Source: Populus alba
Lineage: Eukaryota; Streptophyta; Magnoliopsida; Malpighiales; Salicaceae
Direction: 5' to 3'
Assembly: GCF_005239225.2 (NCBI RefSeq)
Contig: NC_133293.1
Coordinates: 15,840,333 to 15,904,332, forward strand
DNA length: 64,000 bases
Shown: positions 25,285 through 38,584 of the stretch, piece by piece
Layout: every line of letters begins with the position of its first letter
How positions within the stretch are numbered: the first letter of the stretch is position 1
Position numbers and translations under genes: made by a program
Notes under the pieces: model-generated
The model's database searches: none
Told to the model about the DNA's origin: nothing
Seen by the model: the letters and a program-made list of their open reading frames with translations, nothing else

Positions 25285-26116
25285 TTATTGAGTATTATTA
25301 AGACTTTCTAGTTTTTTATATATAAAAAATATAATAATATCTTGACAAGTGAAGACACATAATAAATAAAATTACGTATTTTGAAAGTCTTCATATATTT
25401 ATAATGATTTTAATCTTTAACGGTTTTGATATATAACAAACTTATTTATTATTTGAAAGCCTAACAATTCTTGATAATTATTTTGTTATGACATGTGTTC
25501 CAAAAAAAACCTATGGCTTGAAAGAAGTTGCATAATAGGACATGCTTATATAGGAGGAGATAAAAAGGTTTTTTCTTGAGGAAAAAGACATCAAGAAACT
25601 AATGTGTTATTTATGTATGTGTTGGTTGTAGTCATCTAATATCTTAGCGGTGGAATCCATGATGAGGCGCCCTACACAAAAATAGTATTAGGAACCCACG
25701 ATAGAGCGCCCTAATAGATATATTGGATTAGAGATACATGATGGGTTTCTCACACAAAGATATCAAGGACCTGTCATGGGTTGATCCATGCACATAAAAA
25801 TATTTTTGATGGAGGACTGCAAACTTAACATAAGGATGTTTTCCTTCTAACCCGGGAAGACTAACATATGAGATTTTTTAGGAATATATATATATTTATT
25901 ATTTATTATGATTCCTTTATGGTTTTATGAAATTAATATTTTTTTTTTATTCAATATTATTAGAGTTTTTTCTAGTTTTTTTTGTATAAAAAGGTTGTGA
26001 TAATTTTTTGGCAAGTGAAGACTTGGACGGATGAAATTAAATATTATAAAAGTCTTTCTATACTTATAATGTTTTTAGTTCTTAAAGGTCTTGACATGCA
26101 ATAAACTTGTTTATCT
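25285..26116. repeat. Imperfect direct repeat of about 170 bp (TRIM-like arrangement?)
   Basis: Segments 25285-25450 and 25942-26116 share an ordered series of matches: a T run, attattaagactttctagtt versus attattagagttttttctag, then gacaagtgaagac versus ggcaagtgaagac, then taatgattttaatctttaa versus taatgtttttagttcttaa. They are about 490 bp apart. This could be an old miniature LTR element, but no primer-binding site was found. Confidence 0.35.
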
Positions 26117-26893
26117 TTCACTTCCACCCGCATCACTTTCTATGGCTATTCCTAGGTTGTTTTTGGAAAAAAAAATTTGTATTAGTTTTTCGTATCTGTT
26201 ATAGATTTTGTTTGATGTTTTTTTTTAGCGATCTTCAATAGTTTCTAGTTTTATATCTATTTTTTTTTTTGTTAATTTTTTAGGTGAATGAGATAATATT
26301 TAATATGTATGTAATATATATATATATTAAAAAATACATGTTTGATTATATGATGGGTACAGATAATTAATTTCTTGAATAATTATGAATTTTTTTAAAT
26401 TTAACAACTCTCTTTTTTAATTTTTTTTACGTAACCTAGTTAACGAGTCTAAAATTTACCTAGATAACTTTGTAAAATTATTTTAATTATTTTTTAACCA
26501 GTTGTCCTAGCTTTTAGCATTAAACTACCTGTCACCTTAATTAAAGAAAATGAATCAAAATATAAAAAATAAATAATCAACCTTTTATCCAATCACATCT
26601 ATCTTCTTCGGAAGCAAATTGAAGACTTTGTACATCATCAGTTATTAGTAACGGTAACAGTAAGCTGTAATACAGAACGTATTATCCATTTTGAAGTTTG
26701 AACTTTAAACAAAAATGGAACACACAATCATGACATGCAGTAAGCTAGGTAGATGCAGAATCAGGACATTTTTCCCGTCAGTTAGAGAATAAAGTGCTGC
26801 ATTTGACCCAAGAAGGGATGAGTTCTAGGCTAACTCTTGGAGATCTTTCATTTCCAATCTTCAAATAGAAAGTACCAGCCACAAGAGCAAGAT

Positions 26894-27386
26894 TCCTGGA
26901 TGGCAATAGAAAATTGAGAAAGTAATGAGGACATGTAACTAGCATCTGTGTAAATATAAAATGGACTAGTTTTATTTTTTCTGTGATCTCAGGTTCAAAC
27001 TCTAAGTTGTTTATATAATGACCATTGAAAACTTCCATGGTTGTTAATTTTAGAGCCCGTGGAAGTAGTTGAGGTGCACGTAAGGTGACTCGGACAACCA
27101 CGTTAACAAAAAAAAAAAAGGGCAAAAAAAAGAAAGAAAAAGAACGGAGGCTAGCGATGAGAAAAAGCACGAGCGTCGAGCACAAAAATACGACTTAATG
27201 GTTACAAGATAACAAGCAGGATTCCTGGATGACAATAGAAAATTTGAGAAAGTGATGAGGACATGTAACTAGCATCTGTGTAAATAAAGAATGGGAAAAA
27301 AACAAAAGAATGGAGGCTAGCGATGAGAAAAAGTACGAGCGCCGAGCACAAAAATACGACTAATGGTTACAAGATAACAAGCAGGA
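26894..27386. repeat. Local tandem duplication
   Basis: Two blocks occur twice in the same order. The first, attcctggatg(g/a)caatagaa through gcatctgtgtaaat, is near 26894 and 27221. The second, ggaggctagcgatgagaaaa through acaagataacaagcagg, is near 27146 and 27312. The second copy lacks about 160 bp between the blocks. Copies are over 90 percent alike by eye, so the event is fairly recent. Confidence 0.75.
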
Positions 27387-27899
27387 AATCTACTTGAGGA
27401 TGGGCTAAGCGAGTTATTTGTTTGACTTTTCGGGGTTCGTTTATTTTTGGGGCCCACAAGCGAAATTTATTTAGGTTTTCAAATAATTTTTTATATTAAA
27501 ATCCATATTAACAATATTTTTTATTTTTTAAAATTTATTTTTAACATTAGTATCAAAATGATTTTAAAATATTAAAATTATATTAATTTAAAATTAATAA
27601 AAAACATTAAATTTTTTAAAAAATATTTTTAAATAACGAAAACAAACAAATCTATTAATCTTCCAGCAGCACATTTACAAGGCAAAAATAAGCGAGGAAA
27701 AGAAAATCGGTGAGAGCAACTTTTCAGGGTTCCAGGCTATCAAATAATGAAGAACGGATATACCATTTAGATGACCTTTTGTTTCTTTCCTTGGCCAATT
27801 TGACAGTCTCTGGCTAGGTGCCATGATTTCAGGGAATAGGAAAAGGTGTAGTCAAGCACGCCACAGCAAAAAAATCCAAAGCACAGAAGACTTTTTGTG

Positions 27900-28906
27900 C
27901 TAAAGCTGATCATCATAAAAAGCAGAGTTTGACAAAAAGCACTTACCTCCAAAACTGAGCTTGGTTTGAATTTTTGAGTCCCGTGTCCCGCTCCAGGCAT
28001 AGCCTAATCAATCAAGGGCATACATCAGCGTACAGGTTCTTGCAGAAAGAGAAAATGAAGAACAGAATTGGAATGGTGAACTGTGAACTAACCTTGGCCA
28101 AAACAACTAGTGGAGGTGTTCTTCCCACTCCTACAAATGCAAGCAAATGACTGATCAAAACCTGCAAAGCCACACAAGCCCCCGCTGGATTCACAATCTT
28201 TGCATAAATTAGAATAGTATGAACCATTATATTGCAGAGAAATCCCAAATTTCCATTTCGCTGGATCCCCCTCGCTCCCCCCGAAACTGTATACTGATGT
28301 ATAAGAAGAGCATTGGAGCTTTGGAAGATCCAACGTGTAGCCTGCTAGCTGGATAGGTGACTCGTAAACACAACAAGTGGAAGGTGGCGCATTCTGTGGC
28401 AGCCCTAATCCTGTCACTCCCTTGCAGGAGTATAGTCCTCTGCATACACGGGAGCGCGACCCCGTAGCACACAAATCTTCAGCTGGATCAAATAAAGGAG
28501 AATTGGTTGAGCATCCAAGCAAGACAAATATATTTTCCCCGGTTAAAGAGAACGGACTAGCTCGATCCAGGCTAAAGCTTCCTGAGTTCTGCATTGAACT
28601 ACAAGTAGACATGAAGGGGTCTGTGATAATTAAGGAACCAGTTGTGTAATCGATTTCTGAGATACTGTAAATTCCAGTTCCAGTCGAGAACTCTAGCATG
28701 TCAGAGTTGCATCTTACATATCTAGAGAAGTCGGGGTGCCCGCAACCAAATCCGGAGCCAAAAGGGTACTTCACTGGCATTGTGCCACAAGTGTCATGAC
28801 ATGTGCCATTTATCGGGAAAGGATGCACAGCAGCAGAGACGGTGAAATGCACGGGGAGGGAGAGAAGAATGTAGGTGAAGATCCATGCATTTGAGGTGGA
28901 TGACAT
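27900..28906 (-). CDS. Secreted cysteine-rich GUB_WAK-type protein (receptor-kinase ectodomain-like)
   Basis: The protein has a signal peptide (residues 1-25, ending TVSAAVHPF) and the cysteine pattern of the galacturonan-binding domain of wall-associated and LRK10L-type receptor kinases: CHDTCGTMPVKYPFG, then GCGHPDFSRYVRC. The C-terminal WAK-associated part includes CKDCESSGGLCGF. Exon 1 is 28906-28093, with a clear donor. Exon 2 begins at 28003 and reads YAWSGTRDSK. It then either ends at a donor at 27947 or reads on to a stop at 27900; I could not decide, and the end given here is the read-through one (305 residues). No kinase domain follows, so this looks like a stand-alone ectodomain protein acting at the cell wall, or a truncated receptor kinase. 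Confidence 0.72.
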
Positions 28907-31466
28907 TGGTTAGAGTTTGGGAGAATTAGATATTAGCAAGTTTAAAATAAGGAAGAAACTTCACTAGAGAGTATAACAGATTTATAGTGATATTTGGAAG
29001 GAGGAGTTGATGGTTCCTTTCGGTGGAGGAGACCACTTTCAACTTTCTCCTTCTTTTGCTTCCTAAAAGCAAACCATATCCATGTGGGTTCTAGCTGTAA
29101 AGCAACGTACATTCCAGTAGAAGTCCCAGCAAACAGTAAAGAAGAGAAACATACTTGTTAATGTGAACACTATGACCAGTAACTTTCAACTAATGCAAGT
29201 GGACCTGCAACATATTTTCTTGAGAAACGTGATTTTTACTGCCCGTTCAAACAGCGATATGATTTCCAATTTATCTCCAAGTAGAAAGAATCTCTAGAGA
29301 TTCACACTGGATACAAAGAATTTGAATGTATATTTCAATACAAAATAACACAAACTAGAGTACGAAGAAAGTTTGACAGCTACAGCAGCAAAATGTCATC
29401 CAAGATTAACACAGGCACTAATAATACCAAACCCAGTTGATTTATCAGCCACAGTAATTGCTGAATCCAACTTCCGAGATTCAATGATCAAGTTTGCTAA
29501 ACCCTTTCCATCTTTCATAAATCGTTTTACCACTTGTCAGTAAGTTTCCTCACTAAAATTCGAATCCTCTCCACCTTGTTCCCTCAAACTCCATAGAATA
29601 GAGTCCGAAACAGCCTCTAAATTCCCTGACTTTACTTGCACACTAAGCAAATTATTAAAAAAAAAAAAACAGCTTTTTTATAATAAGACGTAGATTGACT
29701 AATCAATTTTTATATTTAATTTTTAAAGATTATTAGTGTAAGTCCTGTAAATTTCAGGGCCATTAAAATTTTACATAGTTATTAACTTTAGGATCCATGA
29801 AATTAGTCAAAGTATACGTAAACTAGTTCGAACATCCAATTAATAATAATAAAATAAAAACCTTTTGTTGAAAAACCAAACCCACCCATCAAACCCTTTA
29901 ACTCAATCATCTTATCTTTAAGCCCCTTTCACATTTATGATATTTAAGTGCCAAACAATAATTGTAAGTGGCTTCTACTAGTAGTGTAATTGACTTCACA
30001 AAAATTAATGATTTACCTGCAAGTGATCATCGATTCAAATGGTTCGGTTTGAGTAAAAAAACCTAGCAAAACTTAGCCAAGCTGTTTAAATTAATGAGCC
30101 TATTATATGCTTTAATATTTAATGAGCACTTTTTGTTAATTTTCTAATCAAAATTATACACAAAGCTCTTTGTTTGAGACTTGAGAGTATCAATCGATGA
30201 CAGGAGTCCAAAACGAAGAAGAAGGAAAAACAAGGAAAGACCAAATTTAGAATTTAGATGAAGGATCGTTACTCTCATGACCATTACACAAACGCACCGT
30301 TTTGTTAACCGTTATTCGCAGCGTTTCATTTAGTTTTCCTTTACGCACCGTTTCAATCAGTTTTACTAGCTGCCTTATATTCTCTTTTGTTCCTGAATGT
30401 TCCAAGGAATAGTTCTAGAAGAGAACGCTCGGGATATATATAGTTGTAACAGACTTTGTCTGGCTATGCATGTTTTGAATACAATGAATTAAATGGAATC
30501 CAGGAAACCATATCGTGCTTTCCTTCTCTGTCCTTATAATCGTTTCTATCCTCCATTGTTGTTCATCTAAGAGCAGCACTTCCATTTATTTCTACCCAAG
30601 TTATTCCATTGATAACAGTCACCACTACTTCTTGCTGGAGCAAATCCAGATTGGTGTTGTGGAAACTCATCTCGCAACTATCAACTTGAGACAAAATGTA
30701 TGTAATCATTTCTCGTACGCTCTCTTTCTGTTGCCTCTTCAAACACGCACAGCCCAGACTCCAGGGAGTCCAGGCGGATCAAAGAGCTGCAGTGTTTTTT
30801 TTTTAAACGGAATGCAACAAAAATTTGCACCTTGCCATTTGTGAAGTTGCAACAAAAATTAGTAGACGATTTCCTTGGACACCCATTGCACCTTGCCATT
30901 CAGAATTCCTAAAACTACTGTTTTATTGCGCTTCCCTTGTCACCATCATTGTGCGCCGGAAAATCCATTCCGAGAGGGCCCCCATCATATTTTATTTTTT
31001 TTTATCGAGCAGGATGTCCGCACTCAAATAGATTGGCTAACTAACGAAATTTGGGGGACCAGTACGTCACAATCAAAACTTTGGTCTCCCTTCTCTTAAA
31101 ATTAAGGAATCTTGCAAATCTTTTGTACCAAATACTACGGCGTAACACTACAATTTTAGTGTGTGGACTGATCATGAGCGAGCAAATAGAGAACGGGAAG
31201 CAAGCAATAAACACGAATGTTTAACCTAAGAAAACATAACTAGCTTGTTTCTCTCAATGGCATTAAAGAGTACACACGTAACGCATATACCATTGGTAGC
31301 AACCTTCTAATAGAAGGCAAAAAGCATAGGTCATCCCCAAACCAAGCTTAAACGGAATGCAATCAGTAATTTATCATCGCTGCCTTGCAGCAGTATGGGG
31401 AATACAGCTATCGGCCACACATAATGGACAGATTGGAGATCGAACCTATATTCCCGACCTCTCTCT
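28907..31466. other. Intergenic region with a degenerate coding fragment
   Basis: The right side of the GUB_WAK-type gene's start is its promoter. A degenerate minus-strand reading frame lies at 29395-29650. Around 30290-30700 a TATA-like stretch (ggatatatatagttg) and downstream transcript-like sequence resemble part of an LTR, but no partner LTR or target duplication was found. No intact gene was seen. Confidence 0.45.
29395..29650 (-). pseudogene. Degenerate coding fragment, possibly PPR-like
   Basis: Read on the minus strand, this stretch gives a long amino-acid series typical of coding sequence (for example VVKRFMKDGKG, ANLIIESRKLDSAITV, FGIISACVNLG), broken by at least two stop codons. 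The helical, repeat-like composition suggests a PPR protein, but I could not name the parent gene. Confidence 0.35.
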
Positions 31467-34198
31467 TCACACTTCTTCCGAGACCACTTCTCTAGCCATC
31501 CCTCCAGACATCCCTTGCAGAAAATTTCCCAGCAGTCTCTGATCAAGAACCATGTTCGGCACCTGTAAAAAGAATGTCATGTTAAATTTGTGTGTAGTTA
31601 GGGCGGGCAGGCATGTGCGTGCATGTGGTGTGTGAGAGAGAGATTAAAACCTTGTCCCCGAAGAAAATTTTTGTATTATCAGCAATGGCTTCAATGAATT
31701 TCAGCTCGAGAAACTGGGGAGTAAGCTTCAACTTGTTTGCTTCAGCTTCTTTCAAGACGCTGAGAGAGAGAGAGAGCAAGTATATTAATCCACTTTCAAG
31801 AAATCGACTGAAAGACACCAACATGAAAAAGGAAACAGGGCGTTTTCACCGGTAGAATGCAGCATCTGCCAGGCTCCTTTCATGAGCCATATACATTTGA
31901 TTCTCAATCTCTTGCTCCCGCCTTGCACTGTCTTTCTCCATCAACTTCTGTTCCATGAGAATCTTGCTCACATTGGCATTCTTTTCAGCCTCACTGATAG
32001 CCATCTTCTTTGTTGTCTCTGCCTCTTTCTCAACAAATTTCTGTCTCTCAATAGAAATTAAGACCTAAACAGCAATGCACAATCTGAATCAATCACTCTC
32101 ACAGATGCATGCGTGATAAATATTTCACACACAGAAAATTAGGAATGTCAAATTCAATGTGCCCACCACAGCATCCAAGTTGCTCAGTTGAATGAGGTTC
32201 TACGATGTTCATAATACCATTATATCACTCTGCTAAAGCCACATTAATAGACAACCTTAAAACATACATGTATGAACAGTCCTAGAGAGAGAGAGAGAGA
32301 GCCTTCATATCCACAGTAATCTCAGAAAAGATTTTCATCGCCAACTAAATCATCTTTTATGTCTCACACTAACTTTCAGTGGAGGGAAAGTAAAAGAATA
32401 AAGATCAAACTCATTTGACTGGGAAGAGTGTAGCATACCTTAGTGCGTTCTTCTTCCATCTGTTCGAAATTCTTTCTTATGCTTTCTGGAATGGTAGGCT
32501 TTGTGACACGCACACTTATTATTTCAATTCCAGGAGCATAACGTGTGCAATCGCCTTGAAGAGCATCTTTCATCTTTTCATCAATCTGAGAAAGAGTGAA
32601 ATTGATCTTTCGTCAATATAGATACAAGCAGGAGGAAGAAATATAAATCAACTTTAAGACACGTTGGAAAAGCATACTTGATGGACACAACCACTATCCA
32701 GGGAATGATCTATTGGATAAACAGTGTGTCTCGTTTAGAATTCCATAACACACCTGATCAAAAACATCAATATAAACTTGTTGAAGAGAATGAGAGCTGC
32801 AGAACTGATTGATTTCATGATGAATCTTGTCATATATCCATGTGTGGTCATACTGCACGCCATAGTTCAGTAGTGTCTCATATACATATTCCTTGCCAAG
32901 CCGATTGACAACCTGAGATAAGCATTTCAAGAATGCACATAAATTGTATTAAGAGGAAAAGGCAGCAAATATAAATGGAGATTGGCAAGCCTTAAGCTGC
33001 TTGTGATGTCAATAAAAAGCCACAACTTATGGCCTCACCTCGATTTTCTCAAAGTTAATCATGACTCCTCCTTTAGTACCACATGGAATATCCCTAACCT
33101 GCATTTTTTTGAGATCCAAGAAGGATTCAAATGTCAACACAGCAATACAGAGCTCTCAATCCATGACTTGGAAAATAAAACGTACCTGATCTGTCTGAAG
33201 TGTCACCTGAACAGGCTCATATTGGGTTATCAGAGGCAACTTCAGATGAAAACCTGAAAATTTTAAAATATGATTTCACAAGCAAAATGACAGGAACACT
33301 AAATGCAACTTGGATAAACACTAATGTATTCACACCTGGATCTGTAACTGTCCGTAGAAGCGCACCTCCTCTCCAATATACCCCAACATGACCTTCTGGG
33401 ACTTGGTGCAAGATGGATAAACTATTCTTAATATTGGATGACGATGGAATCACTATCTATAATATTGCCATAGAACGTCATAAATTCCCTGGCTCCACTC
33501 TCAAGTAGCATATATTCCAGCTTATATAAAAATTCAACATACTTCTATAATGTTAACCAAACAAAGTTAAAATATTAAAGAGCATCCATCCACTCATGAT
33601 CTTGGTCTGTTGAGAATTAAACAACGAAACAAAGTCGAATTCGAAATGAAAGATGGATGTAGAAGCTGGGGAGATGATTAATGAAGTCAATTTACCATCA
33701 AATTTGGTATAGAAGACCACAGTCCGATTCAACTAAACTTAAGCATAGCTGGTTATTGAGCTAACATTTAGATAATAATGCATTTACAGACTGTGAAATC
33801 CCTAAATTTAGCACAACTACATTCCAAAACTAGAAAATCAAACCAAATGAGGAAAATAAATCATAATCAAATTCTCCTAAACAACGCAGCACACCTGTTT
33901 CAATACATAATTAGAAGTTCTCATCTATAACAAGCCTGGAACGGCATTAATTTAAAAAAAAAATCATTATTTAGCAAAAACAAAAACCGTTTTACAGACC
34001 GTCTACATAAACATGTATTTCACAGCACTGCTATATATAAAGAGGATGCTGAAACAGTTAAAACACTGGTGAGAGAGCGACTACCAAGGCGAAGATGGCG
34101 ATGAAGGAGAGGAAGACAGTGAGGATTGGAGAGAAATCGCCGGTTTGAGGAGTAGGGCCGCGCTGGGGAATTCCTGCTCTTTGTTGCTGTGGATCCAT
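31467..34198 (-). CDS. Erlin-like SPFH/Band 7 (prohibitin homology) protein
   Basis: Erlins are ER membrane proteins that assemble into lipid-raft-like complexes linked to ER-associated degradation in animals; the plant role is less clear. Nine exons run 34198-34085, 33456-33336, 33253-33186, 33098-33039, 32912-32754, 32585-32439, 32064-31850, 31759-31651 and 31562-31467, giving 362 residues with consistent phases. A proline/glutamine-rich N terminus (MDPQQQRAGIPQRGPTPQ) is followed by one membrane anchor (ILTVFLSFIAIFAL), then the SPFH domain (VPEGHVGVYWRGGALL, ITQYEPVQVTLQTDQ) and a long charged coiled-coil region (EKEAETTKKMAISEAEK). The length matches the family. A fragment of exon 1 is duplicated about 2.1 kb to the right. 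Confidence 0.92.
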
Positions 34199-34756
34199 GG
34201 TAAGGGGGCTTGCTGGAGAAAACACTCACTCTGGGTTTTTTCTTTTTAATTAAAATCTGAAGATCTTGCGTTAATAAATGGAGACAAATACAATGTGATG
34301 TTGGGTGTTATCAAGCAGGGAATTTAGTTACGGTGTTAACAGATCATGATCGTTGGATTAGGACATCGAGGCTGTTTTCTCCACGTGGGTCCCCTAACCG
34401 AACAGTCTGCTTTCGTTGTTGAAAATAAAAGAACATGGGAAAACGTCATAGATGCTCCCGCGCTTGCTTCGTAACTTCCATGATATTCATTTTAAAGTTT
34501 TGTCTTATAGTAACGTTCCCTAGCCAATTTATCTGCGCGCAGGTTGGATTAAAAATTATTTTTGTCAGAGAAAATTGTATTGTTTATAGAATTATTATTA
34601 TATTTCATTTAATAACTAAAAATTCATTCCAGGGTTAAAATTATCATTAAGTTAAAAAAAAAAAAACAAAAAACCCCCCCTCCCCTCTTCTTTTTTTACC
34701 CACTCCACAAAAATCTCTCATTTCTCTCTTGCTTTCTGTTTTGTTCTATCTAAAAC

Positions 34757-34945
34757 ATGTTTAAAAATATGATTGTAATTATTTTTTAAAATAATTTTTA
34801 TTTAGAAATATATTAAAATAATATTTTATATATTTTTAAAAATTATTTTTTGATATTAACACATTAAAATAATTTAAAAATATTTAAAAATATTAATTCG
34901 AAATAAAAAGAAATTTAAAATATTTATTTTTAAAAAAAAAAACAA
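34757..34945. repeat. AT-rich dispersed repeat copy
   Basis: It contains the family signature aaatatattaaaataatat followed by ttgatattaacacattaaaa. Similar copies occur at several other places in the window. Confidence 0.6.
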
Positions 34946-36214
34946 GGATGACCTTATCCCTATAAGAATCCTTTCTTGCTGCCGAGACAACCAAATAGCT
35001 TAAACAACTCATCAGTTAATTATTCTTCAGCCTAACTTTAACCTGTTGCTTTAAAGTATCTCTCTAAATATTACATGTAAAAGGAGATAAAAAGCTTATC
35101 CTCTTATCAAACTGGATAAAAAAAATAAAATCATCTCAATTATATACCATGGAGTAGCAATCACCGGACTACATGTCATTTGCTTGAAAATCCTGAAAAG
35201 TAAACATATTATAATTTCATGATTTTGTTGGGCAAACAGTAAACAGTTACGAGGAAGCACCCCATTGCCCCTCCCTAATTTTGAGCGAAATATTATTACT
35301 AATTTATTATTGATGTTTTATTGCAACATATTTGGATCATTGCTGTTAAACTGTTATCTTGCTTTATATGTGAATTCTATTAACATTACACATGATTTGT
35401 TTAATAGAAAATTATTGAGATGATAATTAGAAATATTAACATTACACATACTAAATTTATTACTAAAAACAACTTGATACTTGTAAAGTTAGTTTTTATA
35501 CTGTCCAAACTTTTCATAATTCATCTATTATTTTATTCAATTAACCAAGCATTTGATCAACATCACTAGCACCTTTCATCATATTTGTGAAATAATTTGT
35601 TCTTAAATTTTAAAAATGTAACTTAATTGATTAAATTTTTAATTTGCTTCTTAGAAATCATCAATTTAAGAGTTACAAATCTCAAAATTATTATAGGTTT
35701 ACATGATCATTAATTTTAGAGCATCGAAGAATTAATCAAAGTATGTATAAGTTGGTCTGGATACCCACAATAAAAATAAATAAAAAAACTTGTTTTTATG
35801 AGTTTTTGTTTATAATATCTATCAACTACTTTATTTTTATTACGGCTTTTTATTTTTGAACTTTAGTTCATCAAAATTGCAGCAACTTTGCACGCTATTA
35901 GCTTTTAGCATGATTGTAGGCTACAAATTTTAGCCGTGTCTGTTTTGGTGTTGGGCAGTGTGTTTGCTCTATATTTGGGCAATTTGTGGGCTGGAATATG
36001 TTCCTGGTGATGTGTGTTCGCTATTAGTGCGACTGTAGGCTACAAATTATGAATGACAGTAAAAAAAAGAAAGAACAGCTCGATGCTTTTATTAAAAAAA
36101 TATATAATCTTATTCTTAAATGATATTTTTAATGTATTTATTTCCATGAAATTTAATAAAACAAATAAAATAAAATGTATAATAAGACAGGTATACAGAG
36201 ACCATGCGCTGGAA

Positions 36215-36345
36215 TTGAGTGAAAAACGGTGAGAATTGTAGAGAAATCGCCGGTTTGAGGAGGAGGGCCACGCTGGGAAACTCCTGCTCTTCGTTGCTGT
36301 GGATCCATGGTAGTGGCTCGCTGGAGAAAACACTCTTTTTGGGTT
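36215..36345 (-). pseudogene. Duplicated fragment of erlin exon 1
   Basis: The minus strand from the ATG at 36308 reads MDPQQRRAGVSQRGPPPQTG and DFSTILTVF, nearly the same as the start of the erlin gene at 34198, including sequence upstream of the ATG (gagaaaacactc). Similarity stops within the membrane anchor, before the exon 1 donor. It has no downstream exons, so it is a gene fragment rather than a second gene. Confidence 0.85.
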
Positions 36346-36449
36346 TTAAAGAAAATTACATTCTCTTGTCACTGTGCCTATTGGTGCCCGTTAAGAAAAA
36401 GCAGCGCCTTTGAATTTCTTTGAAGGCATCTCGCGCCAACGTAGAAGTC

Positions 36450-36620
36450 TTGTGTTTTGATTGTTTTTATATTTAAAAAAATAATAATTTTTTTAAAATT
36501 TTTAAATTTTAATATTATTTTGATATGCTAATATTAAAAAAGTATTTTAAAAAAATAAAAAAAATATATTATTTTAATATATTTTTAAATAAAAAAATTT
36601 TAAAAAAACAATCGTTATTT
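36450..36620. repeat. AT-rich dispersed repeat copy
   Basis: It shows ttttgatatgctaatattaaaa and attattttaatatatttttaaataaaaaa, the shared core of the repeat family. Confidence 0.6.
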
Positions 36621-38584
36621 CAAAGTTTATTGTTACGACAATTTCTTACTCCAGAAAAACCTTAAAAAAAAACCCCGAAATAGGTGGTCTGTGTGTTTTT
36701 TCCAGTATTACAAGAAACTAAATCTGAAAATAAAATAGCACGATGAAGACAAGTTCTGTTAGGAAAGAAGAAGGAAGAGTCCAAAAAAAACAATAGGATT
36801 TGAAGCCCAGACCTCATACTTTACCACAACAATACCTAATGCGTGTTTCGTTTAACTAAATCATAATTTACTAAGATATATATCTTTTCTAAGATAGTAG
36901 AACTGGTATGACGAGCGATGACTTTTATTTTTTTTTTCTATAAAATAAGACTCGAGTCTTTAGTTTTCACAATTATAATAATATAATAAGAAATAAGCTA
37001 TCTTCCATCACATAGCTCAGAAACCGTTGCCTATATATATAAATAAAAAAAACTCAGGGAAATTTCTAACTGAGATCTACTATTATAAATGACGGGAAGG
37101 TCAAAGAACACTTAAATGAAATTTTTTTTATCTAATAGAACTCATTGATACTAAGATTAATTATTTTTATGATTTAAATCAATGTCAACTGAGACATTCT
37201 CTTTTTATTATTGGAATTCCGCGACTTTCTCTCAATCCAGGATTGAAAATTGAATGATAAAGTGAAGTTCTGGATCAAAACTGAAATTTCAAAAACCAAA
37301 AGGACAAAAAAAAAAAACAAATTAGAAAGTATAACAGCCAAACTAAACTTTTTTGCGCAAACTTTGAAGTAGCAACCTATTTTCCCTGTCTTTTCACCTT
37401 TGATCCGCCATCTTTTAATTTGGACATTGTTTAACAAATCAACGCCAATTAGCCATAAAAAGGTTTAACCGAGGATAAAAAATCTCGAATGACCAAAGCA
37501 AAAGAGAACTTCACCATGGAAGTCCAAAGAGAAATGTGAAGGTGTGACCAACGGCATTCACTACAATAACTAGTGGTCCTAATAACCTCTTTGGCATTTA
37601 TGTTTTTTACCAACTCTTTGAATTATGTATGCATGGAGATTACAAGTTGAAAGGCTCTAAACAGGTTCCCTTACAAGTATGTATGGGCAATACATTTGTT
37701 TATGCAAGTACAAGAGAGCTTAATTTACAACAAAAAAATTACGGTGGCAAGGTAACTGAGAGGTACGCCTGCCGTGTTTTGTTTTCTTTGCTACGGCAAG
37801 CGAACTGCGGTGGCATGGTCATGGTTCTGCAAGATAGCTGCAGCCCCAAGTGGATGCCGAGATGATCAGTCCCAAATTAGCACAGCATAGTCGAGGCCTT
37901 GCACTCTGGTCGCCACACTGGCTTGATAATCGATACAAGGAAAAAGTAGCAGACCACCCGCTTGCTCTAATGACTCGTGAGGTTTTTTTTAATATCGTCA
38001 GTTTTTTTTTTTTTTCAGGGGGGATTGTACTGTTTTAACAAGGTTTTTTATTATTATGGACATTATCAACAGTGAGATGACGGTAAATCTCTAACTAATT
38101 TTTTTTTCAGATATGGTGTTGTCAACTTATTTATTTTAGTTGGTTATTAACAAATATTTTTTGTACAACTCATCTACTATTATTGCTTAAATTACTTGAT
38201 TTTATTCAATTTAATTCAATTAATAACTCGAGCATCGAATTTTTCTTGTTTCTTTACAGATAATATCATTGCCTAAACATTAATGTTTTACGTTAAAAAA
38301 AAATAATTGGTCGCGGGTCACAGGTACAGTAACTGATAGAATTCAGATTTCTTGTGTTAGAAGGTGTGATTCTGAATGATTACCATAAATGAATGATGAT
38401 TCCGATCTGGTTAAAATATCCAAAATAACCACTGTAATAATTTTTACTTGCTTATATATATAGATCAACGGTTTCACAGTTAAGGCCACACGAATATGAA
38501 GCTCTTCCTTCTTCACGGTTTGACAGAAGGATAAGGTGAGCAGCGAGCAACCGGCAATAAGAGTTCAACCTGCGGGTGACAGAG

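Larger units (their letters stand above)
23877..27899. other. Intergenic region upstream of PAP copy B
   Basis: The first 500 bases are copy B leader and promoter. Further right the DNA is AT-rich and repetitive, with an imperfect direct repeat (25285-25450 and 25942-26116), a local tandem duplication (26894-27386) and an AT-rich dispersed repeat (27477-27650). A short minus-strand frame at 26778-26905 looks like a last exon but has no recognisable identity. Confidence 0.5.
34199..38584. other. Intergenic region between the divergent erlin and hydrolase genes
   Basis: The left end is the erlin promoter and the right end the hydrolase promoter. Between them are AT-rich dispersed repeats (34757-34945, 36450-36620), a fragment of erlin exon 1 (36215-36345) and low-complexity DNA. 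No intact gene was seen. Confidence 0.55.

Noticed and set aside
26778..27185. A 135-codon minus-strand frame as a gene
   Set aside because: Only its last 38 codons look coding-like, the rest runs through A-rich DNA and a recent duplication, and no upstream exon could be found.
30290..30860. Solo LTR or short gene (plus-strand frame at 30515-30844)
   Set aside because: A TATA-like stretch and transcript-like sequence are present, but I found no terminal dinucleotides, target duplication or partner LTR, and the frame has no domain.
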